A stretch of 64,000 bases of DNA from Streptococcus gallinaceus (GCF_024170225.1 NZ_JALJXU010000002.1:186001-250000), one strand, 5' to 3'; counted from the stretch's first letter, positions 51,720 through 61,270 are shown. Notes: a model not told the origin generated them from the sequence alone. Program-made: numbers and translations.

Positions 51720-52627
51720 GTTTTACCGTACAAGTCAAGGAAGAATTGTTGGCTCAGGGGCAAATGGCCAAGACTGAGCTCGCCGCTATCATCAAGTTGT
51801 CAGGAAGTCTCGGATTGACCATGTCTAGTCTGACCCTATCCATTTCCACTGAAAATGCTAAAATTGCGCGCCACATTTATGAAATGCTCTGGCATTTTTA
51901 TGACGCCAAGGCGGATATTCGTCATCATCAAAAGACAAATCTGCGTAAAAATCGTGTCTATACCGTATTTTTAGATCAAAATGTCAATCAGATTTTAGAT
52001 GATTTGCATTTGGCAGATAGCTTTTTTGGGTTGGCGACCGGTATTTCACCGACTATTTTGGAAAATGATATCTGGAGTCAGGCTTACCTGCGTGGTGCAT
52101 TTCTAGCGAGTGGCTCTGTCAAGGACCCAGAAAAAGGGAAATACCAGCTGGAAATCGCATCAGTTTATAGCGATCATGCAGAGGATTTGGCAAAATTATT
52201 GCAAAAATTTCTTCTGGATGCCAAGGTCATCGAGCGTTCCAAAGGGACCATTACTTACTTACAGCGGGCAGAGGATATTATGGATTTTCTTCTGGTCATC
52301 GGTGCTGAAAATGCAAAAATCGAGTTTGAAAATGTCAAGCTCCTGCGAGAAACACGCAACGATCTCAACCGAGCAACTAATGCGGAGACCGCAAACATTG
52401 CCCGTACTGTGACAGCTAGCATGAAAACCATCAACAATATTGCGAAAATTATCGACACGATTGGTCTGGATCAGCTTCCTCTTGACTTACAAGAAGTGGC
52501 CCAGCTACGCATCCAGCATCCAGATTATTCCATTCAGCGGTTGGCGGACACCTTGACCAACCCCATTACCAAAAGTGGCGTCAATCATCGCCTGCGAAAA
52601 ATCAATAAAATAGCAGATGAATTGTAA
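51716..52627 (+). CDS. whiA: DNA-binding protein WhiA
   Basis: 303-aa WhiA: N-terminal LAGLIDADG-homing-endonuclease-like fold without catalytic residues ([20 protein letters not shown]) and a C-terminal HTH ([20 protein letters not shown]). It binds DNA near replication and cell-division genes and affects division in Firmicutes. Last gene of the operon; no clear terminator before the rplS promoter. Confidence 0.93.
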   Translation: MSFTVQVKEELLAQGQMAKTELAAIIKLSGSLGLTMSSLTLSISTENAKIARHIYEMLWHFYDAKADIRHHQKTNLRKNRVYTVFLDQNVNQILDDLHLADSFFGLATGISPTILENDIWSQAYLRGAFLASGSVKDPEKGKYQLEIASVYSDHAEDLAKLLQKFLLDAKVIERSKGTITYLQRAEDIMDFLLVIGAENAKIEFENVKLLRETRNDLNRATNAETANIARTVTASMKTINNIAKIIDTIGLDQLPLDLQEVAQLRIQHPDYSIQRLADTLTNPITKSGVNHRLRKINKIADEL

Positions 52628-52637
52628 TAAAAAATAC

Positions 52638-52666
52638 TTTACATGATTTTAAGGATTTGCTATAAT
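52638..52666 (+). promoter_or_regulatory. Promoter of rplS
   Basis: -35 TTTACA (52638-52643), 17-bp spacer, extended -10 TGC-TATAAT (52658-52666). Confidence 0.85.
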
Positions 52667-52670
52667 ACTA

Positions 52671-52752
52671 GGAGTGTGTAATGGACACACAAAATACAGT
52701 TTATCCGCTGAGCTTAAAAGCGCTCAAGATTGACAAAGATAGGAGAAAATAA
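52671..52752 (+). ncRNA. rplS 5' leader, candidate L19 autoregulatory leader
   Basis: The 80-base leader holds a hairpin GTGTG/CACAC (52674-52690) and a second GAGC/GCTC (52710-52728), then AGGAG before rplS. L19 leaders that bind the ribosomal protein are known in Firmicutes; I recognise the place and size but not the full consensus. Confidence 0.4.
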
Positions 52753-53100
52753 ATGAATCCATTGATCCAAAGTTTGACAGAAGGTCAACTTCGTACTGAT
52801 ATCCCATCATTCCGTCCTGGTGACACTGTTCGTGTACACGCGAAAGTTGTCGAAGGTTCACGTGAACGTATCCAGATCTTTGAAGGCGTTGTCATCGCTC
52901 GTAAAGGTCAAGGTATCTCAGAAATGTACACTGTACGTAAAATTTCAGGTGGTATCGGTGTTGAACGTACTTTCCCAATCCATACTCCACGTGTTGACAA
53001 GATTGAAGTTGTACGTTACGGTAAAGTGCGTCGTGCGAAATTGTACTACTTGCGTGCTCTTCAAGGTAAAGCAGCTCGTATCAAAGAAATCCGTCGTTAG
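52753..53100 (+). CDS. rplS: 50S ribosomal protein L19
   Basis: 115-aa L19, the normal length, with [40 protein letters not shown] and [20 protein letters not shown]. It lies at the interface of the subunits, near bridges B6/B8. Strongly biased codons. Own promoter and terminator. Confidence 0.98.
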   Translation: MNPLIQSLTEGQLRTDIPSFRPGDTVRVHAKVVEGSRERIQIFEGVVIARKGQGISEMYTVRKISGGIGVERTFPIHTPRVDKIEVVRYGKVRRAKLYYLRALQGKAARIKEIRR

Positions 53101-53123
53101 TCTTCAAGATTTACAGACTGATC

Positions 53124-53153
53124 AAAACTCTTTCCAATTGGGAAGAGTTTTTT
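53124..53153 (+). terminator. Terminator of rplS
   Basis: AAAACTCTT (53124-53132) / AAGAGTTTT (53143-53151) extended by TCC/GGG around AATT, then T residues. Confidence 0.88.
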
Positions 53154-53184
53154 AGTTCATTCAGGCTCCTATTTGTAGAAATTG

Positions 53185-53193
53185 TGGTACACT
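53185..53193 (+). promoter_or_regulatory. Extended -10 promoter of the barrel-protein gene
   Basis: TGG-TACACT at 53185-53193, 20 bases before the ATG. Confidence 0.5.
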
Positions 53194-53212
53194 CAGATAA
53201 AGGAGAAATGTC

Positions 53213-53877
53213 ATGAAAATACCTTCAGTAATGTCAGACCTACGCAAGGAGATTGTAACTGTTCCAGAAGTAATCCAGGAAGTAACCGGAATCTCGATTT
53301 ACGGGCGATTGATCAAGTCTATCTTATTTACGACAGATGTGGCTATTATTGCCAATCACAATGCAGATGCCCTTTTAGCTGTCTATCCTTTTACCCCCAA
53401 TCCTGCTATTTTAAAGAGTATCATGCAGGTATCCTCAGTTCCTGTATTGGCAGGTGTCGGTGGCGGATTGACCACGGGACTTCGCGCGGCTAATATGAGC
53501 TTGTTTTCTGAGTCAGAAGGAGTATTTTCTGTCGTCGTCAATGGCCCTACGAAAGCGGATACCATCGCTGAAATTGATGCCCTTATTGATGTGCCGATTA
53601 TCTATACGGTTGTTTCAGCCGATACGGATATTCAGAGTAGATTGGCTGCAGGAGTGGATATTGTAAATGTCTCATGTGGTCCCGAGACGGCGTCTGTCGT
53701 CCAAAAGCTCCGACAGGAATTTCCAGACTTGCCCATCATTGCGACGGGGGGCCGACGGATGAGAGTATCAAAGAAGTCATTGAAGCAGGAGCCAATGCCA
53801 TATCTGTGACCGCACCCTCCAATGCCGAGATTTTCAAAAAGAAAATGGCCAACTACAGAAATCCACATAAAGATTAG
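53213..53877 (+). pseudogene. Alpha/beta-barrel protein of unknown substrate, frameshifted at a G tract
   Basis: The intact gene would encode about 221 aa. Features such as SVPVLAGVGGGLTTGLRA, FSVVVNGPTKADTIAEID and LPIIATGG fit a TIM-barrel phosphate-binding protein (of the NanE/TrpF/PdxJ-like kind); the exact family is uncertain. At 53746-53751 a run of six G residues (ACGGGGGGCCG) leaves the frame: the product ends in 18 foreign residues at 53809. Seven G residues would continue with PTDESIKEVIEAGANAISVT and end properly at 53877 (NYRNPHKD). So a single-base deletion in a homopolymer breaks the gene, or the base was missed in sequencing, or the tract varies. AGGAG precedes the ATG. Confidence 0.78.
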
Positions 53878-53922
53878 TAAATCTTGCAATCAGCTCAACT
53901 TTAATGTAAAATAACAAGGGAA

Positions 53923-53994
53923 CTTCCCTTAGTTAAATGGACATAACAAATTCCTCCTAAGAATTAGTTGTAGGTTCGATTCCTACAGGGGAGA
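53923..53994 (+). tRNA. tRNA-Arg (anticodon CCT)
   Basis: A full cloverleaf: acceptor CTTCCCT (53923-53929) / AGGGGAG (53987-53993) with one G-T pair, D stem GTTA/TAAC, anticodon stem AATTC/GAATT with loop CTCCTAA (anticodon CCT at 53956-53958), T stem GTAGG/CCTAC with loop TTCGATT, discriminator A. No CCA is encoded. A strong terminator follows. Confidence 0.93.
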
Positions 53995-54002
53995 TAATAA
54001 GA

Positions 54003-54038
54003 AAATAAAGAGCGTTTTAAAGAACGCTCTTTATTTTG
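54003..54038 (+). terminator. Terminator of tRNA-Arg
   Basis: AAATAAAGAGCGTT (54003-54016) / AACGCTCTTTATTT (54023-54036), a perfect 14-bp stem with six-base loop. Confidence 0.9.
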
Positions 54039-54166
54039 GCTTAAAATTGTATCCATTATACGTCTATACATCGTTTCATCACAAAAGGGATAACTTCTAG
54101 TCTGCAATAATAAATGAAATTTATTGTAAATAATAACAAAACGAAGACGGAATTTTCAAAAAATTG

Positions 54167-54195
54167 TTGAAATTGAGAATATTTTGTGTTTTAAT
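54167..54195 (+). promoter_or_regulatory. Promoter of the surface protease gene
   Basis: -35 TTGAAA (54167-54172), 17-bp spacer, -10 TTTAAT (54190-54195). The preceding 54040-54160 shows no gene or clear structure; it is AT-rich. Confidence 0.55.
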
Positions 54196-54243
54196 AGAAA
54201 ATAACCTATTTAAGATTTATTTAAGAAAACAAAGGAGTTCTTT

Positions 54244-57200
54244 ATGAAATTGCATCAACGTTTTTCCATCCGTAAGTACAAAGTGGGTGTTGCATCTGTA
54301 TTATTAGGTGCTGTTTTCCTCTTTGCAGGTGTCTCACAAGTATCTGCTGACCAGTTGACAGACATTAGCAATCCAGTTGTTGTTTCTGAAGTTGAAACGA
54401 CCGCTACCAGTACACATCAAGCTGATGATATAGCACCAACGCTTGATGCAACTTCAGAAGTGGCGGCAAGTTCTGCTAATGAAGTAACTTCGACGGATTC
54501 AGCTAAGAATGCTGATTCATCAAGTGTAGCTACAGAAGTAAGCGAATCCACTGAAGCAGCAAAAGAAACTGCACCAGAGAGCCCATCTGAAGAGGTGGCC
54601 ACTAAATCAAGTGCAACTCCAACAGCGTCAGAAACTACAGTTACATCAGAGGAGACAAAAGTCTCTAATCAAGCAGCTGCATCTACTGAAAAACCATCAA
54701 CTACAGCTACTGTTGACAAAACAACGGCAGCCACTGAGGGCGATCATGTCGCAGAAACTGAATCAAGCATTCCTAAAAAAGAAGAGGCCAAACCCCAAAG
54801 TATTGACACGAATAAAATAATCAATGTACCCAAGGTCTGGGATAGTGGCTACAAAGGTCAAGGGACTGTCGTTGCCATTATTGACTCTGGTCTTGATGTG
54901 ACTCATGATGCTCTTCACATCAGTGATGTCAGCAAGGCTAAGTACAAATCAAAAGAGGAAATAGAGGCGGCTAAAAAAGAAGCCGGTATTTCTTACGGTC
55001 AGTGGTACAATGATAAAGTTATTTTTGGTTATAACTATGTTGATGTGAATACTGAACTTAAAGAGGCAGATAAGCATTCTCACGGTATGCACGTGACAGG
55101 GATTGCTACAGGTAATCCAACCAAAACAAACAGCGGTGAATACATTTACGGCGTAGCTCCAGAAGCGCAAGTCATGTTCATGCGTGTCTTCTCAGATGTT
55201 CACTCAACAACAGGACCAGCAATTTATGTGCAAGCCATTAAAGATGCGGTTAGATTAGGAGCGGATTCGATTAACCTGAGTCTTGGTTCTGCCAATGGTT
55301 CAGTAGTCAATATGGATAATACCATCCAAGAAGCCATTGCTATGGCAAGAAAAGCTGGCGTTACAGTGGTTATCGCAGCTGGTAATGATGGTGCATTTGG
55401 TTCAAGCCATTCTAACCCATTAGCGGAAAATCCAGACTACGGATTAGTTGGAGACCCATCAACAACGCGGGATGTTATTTCAGTAGCGTCATATAACAGC
55501 TCAACGGTGATGAACAAGGTGGTCAACTTGGTCGGTATGGAAGGCAATGCTGCACTGAATAACGGAAAAAGTTCTTATACCAACCCAGAAGTTAGTGCTA
55601 AAAACTTTGAGCAGGGCCGCGAGTACGAGTACGTTTTTGTTGGTACAGGAACGGCTGACGAAGTAGCTAATGTCGACTTGAAAGGGAAAATCGCCCTAAT
55701 CAAACGTGGTGGTATTACCTTTAGTGAAAAAATTGCTTTTGCTGCAGCTAAGGGAGCAGAAGGGGTTGTGATTTTCAACCATACAGCTGGTCAGCCAAAT
55801 ATTAGCATGCAAATTGAAGGAGACGGCGCATTGATTCCTTCTGCCTTTATTCCATTTGAATTTGGAGAAGAATTAGCGGCTCATCCTGAGAAATACAAAA
55901 TCCAATTCAACGGAAATTCTGAGAAAACAGCCAATCCTGTCGCTAATCAAATGTCGGACTTTACAAGCTGGGGCTTATCAGTTGATGGAGAATTGAAACC
56001 AGACCTTTCAGCACCTGGTGGTAGCATTTACTCATCCATCAATAACGGTGAGTATGACAACATGAGCGGGACAAGTATGGCAACTCCTCATGTCGCAGGT
56101 GTTGTGGCCTTGGTAAAACAATACCTCAAACAAGCCTATCCAGACCTTAGTCCAGCTGATACAGAAACCCTAATTAAGCATCTATTAATGAGTACGGCCA
56201 AAGCACACTATGATACAGATGCCAAAGCCTTCACTTCTCCGCGCCAGCAAGGTGCAGGGTTAGTGGATACGAATGGTGCTATCACAACAGGTCTTTACCT
56301 TACTGGTTCCGAAGGCTATAGCAGCGTGACACTTGGTAATGTAGGAGCTCGGTTTACCTTTGACGTAACGGTTCACAACATTAGCAAAGAAGACAAAACG
56401 CTGAATTACGTGACGAATCTGACAACTGACGGCGTTGAAAATGGAAAAATCACCCTTAAGCCAAGAGCATTGTCAACAAGTGACGCTAAAACTATCACGG
56501 TCAAAGCTGGTGAGGCCAAAACAGTTACAATCTCAGTCGATGCATCAACCTTTGCAACGCAATTGAGTCAAGAAATGCCAAATGGTTACTTCTTAGAAGG
56601 TTTTGTTCGTTTCCTTGATACAGTAGATAGCGCTGAAATTGTCAGTCTTCCATTTGTTGGATTTAAAGGGAAATTCCAAGATGTTCCCGTCGCTGAAAAA
56701 CCAATTTATGAATTGGTCGCAGATGGAAAAGGCGGTTTCTACTATACTCCTAAAAATAAAGTCATCGCTGGGAATGCCGATGTGACAGGATTGATTAGCA
56801 CAAGTTCTGAAGCGGTTTACTCTGCTGCAAGTACAGATGAGAAAACACCTGTTGAGTTAAAAGTTTTAGGAACCTTTAAAACAGATGAGGGAATCAACCT
56901 GCTTTACCTAGACGCTAACGGGAAACCTCAGTTAGCCATTTCACCAAATGGTGATGGAAACCAAGATGCACTTGCCTTTAAAGGTGTCTTCTTCCGGAAC
57001 TATTCTGATTTGGTAGCGACTATTTATGCCGCGGATGATAAAGACTTGAAAAATCCACTTTGGTCAAGTGAGCCTACAGGTGGCAACAAAAATTACTATG
57101 CTGGTAATCCAAATCGTCCAAAATCAACCTTAGTTGGAACAACTGAATGGTTTGGCCAAGATAAGGATGGGAATGATCTGCCAAACGGCAAATATAAATA

Positions 57201-59601
57201 CGTGGTGAGTTACACATCTGATGTGGTCGGTGCGGGAACACAAACGACTAATTTTGATGTTGTCTTGGATCGTGAAAAACCGTTTATCACCACTGCTACG
57301 TATGATAAAACAACGCTTGCCTTTAAAGCACGTCCAGCTATTGAGAAAGAGTCTGGTGTTTATCGAGAACGTGTCTTCTACCTTGTTGCAGATAGTGATG
57401 GCATCGAAAGTACGATTGACTACAATGCCAATACTGGAAAAGTTAAGCTAGTTGATAATAAGGTATTTGTAAAACAAAATGCAGATGGAACTTTCACGCT
57501 TCCGCTTGATAAGGCTGATGTTGGTCGATTCTATTACAGTGTGGAAGACTTTGCGGGCAATGTTTCAGTGGCTAAAGTTGCGGATTTGATTAGCATTGGA
57601 AATGATCGTGGTCTTGTTCGGGTCAATGTTCGTGATGTGGTTTCAAATGATGTTGTTGGCTTGCATTTTACAGCTGCTGTGAAAGATGATAAAGGCAACA
57701 CAGTTCTTGAGTTGCCACGTTATGCGGGACAATCAGACGTGCTCATGCTTTCATTTGGTACCTACACTGTAGAAGTTTTCCTTTATGACAAGGAATGGGG
57801 AGAAATCACTGGTGCAACTAAGAAGACCATTACCTTATCAGAGACAGATAGTTCTCAGGAAGTCAGCTTCCTTGCCACTATCTTTAGTAAAGTAAACCTT
57901 CTTCTTGATTTTGACAAAGCTCTTCCAAAAGGTACAATGGTTGGTATTAAGGCTTCTGATGGCAAAGTGTATGAGATTCCAGCTGCGCGCTACTCAGAAA
58001 CAGACTATGGTAAGGCAGTCTATGTTGGGAATTACACCCTTGATGTGGCTCTTCCAGAAGGTGTTGAGATTTATGAAGATTTGGCCTTTAGCGTCACGCC
58101 AGGTTTGACTAATCGTGTCCGATTTAGCCTTGTTGACAAACGTCAGTTGACTGCTGAAGAAGCACAAGTTGATACTGTAAAAGCAAGCGCAACTTATTAC
58201 AATGCAACAGAAGAGTTGATTGCTGCATACGATAAGGCGCTAGCAGAAGCAAAAGCAGTGTTAGCAGCTAAAAATAAACAAGCTGCTGTTGATCAAGCAC
58301 TTCAACAACTTGAAGTAGCCCGTCAAGCCTTGAATGGAAAAGTAACTGACTTCTCGGTATTGCAAACGGAGAGCGACTCATACAACTCTGTTCAACCAAG
58401 TGCAGCATACTATAATGCTGCTGGTGATAAACAAGAAGCATACAACAACAGTTACCGCAATGCGCAAGCCGTTTTAGCAAATGAAAAAGTGACTCAAGCA
58501 GAAGTTGATGCAGCGACAACAGCAGTAGCAACAGCTCGCCAAGCTCTTGATGGTAAAGAAACAGATAAAAGCAATCTTAAGGCAGAGACAGCAAAATACG
58601 ATGACCTTCTATCAAGTCCAACTTACTACAACGCACAAAGCAACCTTAAAGATGCCTACCGTGCAGCCTATGCTGTAGCTGAAGCTGTTCTTCAAAATGG
58701 TGCAGCTAGACAAGTTGAAGTGGATAAGGCCTATGCAGCTCTAGTTGCGGCAAGCAATGCCTTAGATGGCAAACCAACTGTTTCAAAAGAAGCTCTTTTA
58801 ACAGCCTTATTAGATGCTCAATCAGTTGATACGACTGATAAAACAGATGCTAGTCAAGAAGCGCTTAAAGCGGCTGTAGAAACTGCGCAAGCAGTTCGTC
58901 TCAATGAAGAAGCAACTCAGGAAGAGGTAGATGCAGCGACTAAGGCCCTTCGATTAGCTTTAGAAGGATTGAAACCAGTAGAGGCTGTCACTACAGAATC
59001 TGTTATCCCTTTTGAAACACAAGTGGTAGAAGATGCCAATCTTCCTGCAGGTACGCGCCAAGTACTTGTTGCTGGAATTGCAGGTCTTCGTCGTCAGGTA
59101 AGTGTGAATGGTAAAGTTTTGATTGATGAAGTTGTGACAAAAGCTGTAACTGAAGTGATCCTAGTAGGAACTAAAACAGTGGATAAAGCGGCATTATCAG
59201 GTCTAGTGGCGAAATCGTTGGAATTGAAAGCGACTGCTGCCACCTATCAGCAAGCAAGTCAATTGGTCAAACTTGCCTATGATCAAGCTGTCAGAGAAGC
59301 GCAAGCTGTTTTGGCAAATACTAACGTCACTCAATCAGAAGTCGATGAAGCCCTCCTTGCACTGAAAGCGGCTGAAGAAGCTTTAGATGGTAAATCTGTT
59401 GGAGGTTCAGATGAAAAAGTTGTTGCTAAGATAGCTCCAGTAGCGACAAATCACACTCCAAGTAGCCCACCAGAACCAGAACCAAGGGTAAGTAAGCAAC
59501 TTCCTCAAACTGGTACTACGCGAAGTCCTTTCCTAAGCATCTTTGGAATGGTATCTATTTTATCAGCATTTGGATTGATGAAAATCCGAAAGAAGGAATA
59601 A
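54244..59601 (+). CDS. Cell-wall-anchored subtilisin-like protease (SspA-like)
   Basis: 1785-aa secreted serine protease. YSIRK-type signal peptide (FSIRKYKVGVASVLLG; cleavage probably after Ala35), a Ser/Thr/Ala-rich stretch to about residue 180, then a subtilase domain with the catalytic triad Asp214 (AIIDSGLD), His280 (HGMHVTG) and Ser611 (MSGTSMATPHVAG). A PA domain is inserted at about 440-570, and Fn3-like domains of the C5a-peptidase type follow. From about 1300 come four helical FIVAR-like repeats (ATYYNA...LDGK pattern), a G5-like domain near 1580-1645, a fifth FIVAR repeat, and LPQTG at 1753-1757 with membrane helix and RKKE tail. SspA of S. suis is somewhat shorter (about 1690 aa). 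AAAGGAG precedes the ATG. Likely a virulence factor. Confidence 0.93.
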   Translation: MKLHQRFSIRKYKVGVASVLLGAVFLFAGVSQVSADQLTDISNPVVVSEVETTATSTHQADDIAPTLDATSEVAASSANEVTSTDSAKNADSSSVATEVSESTEAAKETAPESPSEEVATKSSATPTASETTVTSEETKVSNQAAASTEKPSTTATVDKTTAATEGDHVAETESSIPKKEEAKPQSIDTNKIINVPKVWDSGYKGQGTVVAIIDSGLDVTHDALHISDVSKAKYKSKEEIEAAKKEAGISYGQWYNDKVIFGYNYVDVNTELKEADKHSHGMHVTGIATGNPTKTNSGEYIYGVAPEAQVMFMRVFSDVHSTTGPAIYVQAIKDAVRLGADSINLSLGSANGSVVNMDNTIQEAIAMARKAGVTVVIAAGNDGAFGSSHSNPLAENPDYGLVGDPSTTRDVISVASYNSSTVMNKVVNLVGMEGNAALNNGKSSYTNPEVSAKNFEQGREYEYVFVGTGTADEVANVDLKGKIALIKRGGITFSEKIAFAAAKGAEGVVIFNHTAGQPNISMQIEGDGALIPSAFIPFEFGEELAAHPEKYKIQFNGNSEKTANPVANQMSDFTSWGLSVDGELKPDLSAPGGSIYSSINNGEYDNMSGTSMATPHVAGVVALVKQYLKQAYPDLSPADTETLIKHLLMSTAKAHYDTDAKAFTSPRQQGAGLVDTNGAITTGLYLTGSEGYSSVTLGNVGARFTFDVTVHNISKEDKTLNYVTNLTTDGVENGKITLKPRALSTSDAKTITVKAGEAKTVTISVDASTFATQLSQEMPNGYFLEGFVRFLDTVDSAEIVSLPFVGFKGKFQDVPVAEKPIYELVADGKGGFYYTPKNKVIAGNADVTGLISTSSEAVYSAASTDEKTPVELKVLGTFKTDEGINLLYLDANGKPQLAISPNGDGNQDALAFKGVFFRNYSDLVATIYAADDKDLKNPLWSSEPTGGNKNYYAGNPNRPKSTLVGTTEWFGQDKDGNDLPNGKYKYVVSYTSDVVGAGTQTTNFDVVLDREKPFITTATYDKTTLAFKARPAIEKESGVYRERVFYLVADSDGIESTIDYNANTGKVKLVDNKVFVKQNADGTFTLPLDKADVGRFYYSVEDFAGNVSVAKVADLISIGNDRGLVRVNVRDVVSNDVVGLHFTAAVKDDKGNTVLELPRYAGQSDVLMLSFGTYTVEVFLYDKEWGEITGATKKTITLSETDSSQEVSFLATIFSKVNLLLDFDKALPKGTMVGIKASDGKVYEIPAARYSETDYGKAVYVGNYTLDVALPEGVEIYEDLAFSVTPGLTNRVRFSLVDKRQLTAEEAQVDTVKASATYYNATEELIAAYDKALAEAKAVLAAKNKQAAVDQALQQLEVARQALNGKVTDFSVLQTESDSYNSVQPSAAYYNAAGDKQEAYNNSYRNAQAVLANEKVTQAEVDAATTAVATARQALDGKETDKSNLKAETAKYDDLLSSPTYYNAQSNLKDAYRAAYAVAEAVLQNGAARQVEVDKAYAALVAASNALDGKPTVSKEALLTALLDAQSVDTTDKTDASQEALKAAVETAQAVRLNEEATQEEVDAATKALRLALEGLKPVEAVTTESVIPFETQVVEDANLPAGTRQVLVAGIAGLRRQVSVNGKVLIDEVVTKAVTEVILVGTKTVDKAALSGLVAKSLELKATAATYQQASQLVKLAYDQAVREAQAVLANTNVTQSEVDEALLALKAAEEALDGKSVGGSDEKVVAKIAPVATNHTPSSPPEPEPRVSKQLPQTGTTRSPFLSIFGMVSILSAFGLMKIRKKE

Positions 59602-59651
59602 ATAGCATTTATTTGGAATAGATTTTACAAGCAAATCATTTATTCAACATC

Positions 59652-59692
59652 AAGGCCTCAGTTCTGCATTAGACAGGATTGAGTCCTTTTTA
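59652..59692 (+). terminator. Terminator of the protease gene
   Basis: AAGGCCTCA (59652-59660) / TGAGTCCTT (59680-59688) with one mismatch, large loop, then T residues. Confidence 0.6.
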
Positions 59693-59737
59693 TCAAGAGG
59701 CTAGGAAAACTAGTATGTCTGGTTGAAGCGCAAGCAA

Positions 59738-59772
59738 AAAAACAAGTTTAGAGGAACTAAACTTGTTTTTTT
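59738..59772. terminator. Bidirectional terminator, ClC gene end
   Basis: AAAAACAAGTTTAG (59738-59751) / CTAAACTTGTTTTT (59757-59770), 14-bp stem, T-run outward on both strands. Confidence 0.9.
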
Positions 59773-60940
59773 ATTGATAAATTGAAATGTTTCGGTAGGT
59801 CCAATAAGAGAGGCTGCAGACAATCAGAAAATAGGGTAGATTTGCAAATCCAAACACTTCGCAGCCGATAAGAATTGGTGCAAACCAGGTATTGGTTGCG
59901 GCAGAAAAGACAGCTGCATAGCCTAGTGCGGCGGTTAATTCCAGTGGAAGACCGAGAAGTGTTGCTAATAGGATGCCACTGCTAGCTCCGATGGCAAAAA
60001 GTGGTGTCACTTCCCCGCCTTGAAAACCAATCGCGAGAGTAGCAACGGTTAGGAGGAGTTTTACCAGCCAATCATAAGGATAAATCTTCTCACCCATCAA
60101 ACTAGCTTCAATCAGATTGGTACCCAGACCAGAATAACGTCCCTGATGAGCTAGAAAGAGGATGAGAGACAGAATCAGACTGCCTAAGACGATGCGTAGG
60201 TAAGGATTTGCCCAGATTGTAGCTGCAAGTTTTTTTGCTTGCTTCAAAAGAGCTGCAAAGCCATTGCCGATTAGACCGAAAATGAGTCCCGTGAGCATCA
60301 AGCCCAACCAGTGTTTCCATGACAAGGTCTGAAATCTCATAAGATGAGTGAATTTCTCGAGACCAAGCAGATGGGATGTGTTACTGGCTGTGAAGGCAGC
60401 GACTAAGATAGATGCAACTTGTTGCCAAGAAGATTTGCCTTTGCCGAGGACTTCTAAGGCGAAAAAGCTAGCAGCGAGTGGTGTTTGAAAAAGTCCTGCA
60501 AAACCAGCAGCGATACCTGTTGTCAGGAAAAAGCCGTTTTCTACAGGGAACTTCCATTTTTTTTCAAAATTATGCGAGATGGTCGCGCCGATTTGGACAG
60601 CCACCCCTTCACGACCAGCTGATCCGCCAAATAAATGTGTTGCCCAAGTAGAAATCATGACAAGAGGAATCAATTTTTTGGGAATATTATCAGCTTGTCC
60701 GCGACCAACTTTGAGAACAAGTCCCATGCCTTTTTGCAACTCTTTCCCCCAGTAGTGATAGGCCCAGATAATGCCTGCCCCAGCCAGCGCCAAGAAAGGA
60801 ATCAAGTAAGGGAAGTAGTGAGCGCGAATATTTCCTATAGCCAACAAAGTGCGACCGAAGATTGTATTTACGACTCCGACGCAAATTCCGACAGCTAGAC
60901 TAGCTAGTAGAATGTGGAGTAGCTGCTTAGTTTTCTTCAT
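59771..60940 (-). CDS. ClC-family chloride channel/transporter
   Basis: 389-aa membrane protein with about ten helices. GGSAGREGVAVQIGA (the GREGP-like selectivity motif, here GREGV) and the second GFQGGEVTPLFAIGA (GxFxP-like) segment are typical of the ClC family; the proton-pathway Glu is the one in GREG. It may exchange Cl- or F- for H+. ATG 60940 is chosen, inside the end of the chorismate mutase gene (14-bp overlap), giving the usual MKKTKQ start; it has no clear ribosome site and is probably translated by coupling. Confidence 0.87.
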   Translation of the reverse strand: MKKTKQLLHILLASLAVGICVGVVNTIFGRTLLAIGNIRAHYFPYLIPFLALAGAGIIWAYHYWGKELQKGMGLVLKVGRGQADNIPKKLIPLVMISTWATHLFGGSAGREGVAVQIGATISHNFEKKWKFPVENGFFLTTGIAAGFAGLFQTPLAASFFALEVLGKGKSSWQQVASILVAAFTASNTSHLLGLEKFTHLMRFQTLSWKHWLGLMLTGLIFGLIGNGFAALLKQAKKLAATIWANPYLRIVLGSLILSLILFLAHQGRYSGLGTNLIEASLMGEKIYPYDWLVKLLLTVATLAIGFQGGEVTPLFAIGASSGILLATLLGLPLELTAALGYAAVFSAATNTWFAPILIGCEVFGFANLPYFLIVCSLSYWTYRNISIYQ

Positions 60941-61208
60941 GACGGTTGAGTTTTTGTTTTTGGTACTGGCGTGATTGAGCCATGATATCGGCAAAAGTTG
61001 CACGAATGGTTTCTTGGTAATCTGCGTTTTTTACATGATTGGCCACTTTTTCAAGCACTAAAGCTTCACGCTGATTGTCTAAGACGGTTTTGCCACTTTC
61101 CTTTTTAAAGGTTGCAACCTGTGATACCAGATCCATCCGTTGTTCCAACAGGGCGACCAATTCCTCGTCTACACGGTCAATGTTCGCTCGAATTGCTTCT
61201 AAATCCAT
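60927..61208 (-). CDS. Chorismate mutase, AroQ class
   Basis: 93-aa all-helical monofunctional AroQ-type chorismate mutase: RANIDRVDEELVALLEQRMDL with the active-site Arg and Asp, KKESGKTVLDNQREALVLEK with the second Lys/Arg. It converts chorismate to prephenate for Phe/Tyr synthesis. GGAGG lies five bases upstream of ATG 61208; an ATG at 61220 overlaps that site. Overlaps the ClC gene, an arrangement seen in streptococci. Confidence 0.88.
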   Translation of the reverse strand: MDLEAIRANIDRVDEELVALLEQRMDLVSQVATFKKESGKTVLDNQREALVLEKVANHVKNADYQETIRATFADIMAQSRQYQKQKLNRHEEN

Positions 61209-61229
61209 AAGATCCTCCATTTTTGGATA

Positions 61230-61238
61230 AGTATAGCA
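61230..61238 (-). promoter_or_regulatory. Extended -10 promoter, chorismate mutase–ClC
   Basis: On the minus strand TGC-TATACT (61238 to 61230). Confidence 0.6.
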
Positions 61239-61270
61239 AAAAAGAGAGGATTTTTCTACCCCTCTTTTTT
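61238..61270 (-). terminator. Terminator of rpsN2
   Basis: AAAAAAGAG (61238-61246) / CTCTTTTTT (61262-61270) plus GG/CC inside, one mismatch. Confidence 0.75.

Noticed and set aside
54040-54160. Remnant of a mobile element after tRNA-Arg
   Set aside because: No integrase, repeat of the tRNA end or inverted repeats can be seen; the stretch is only AT-rich.
58150-59400. Long tandem DNA repeat in the protease gene
   Set aside because: The repeats are at protein level (FIVAR); their nucleotide sequences have diverged and do not form a true tandem DNA array.
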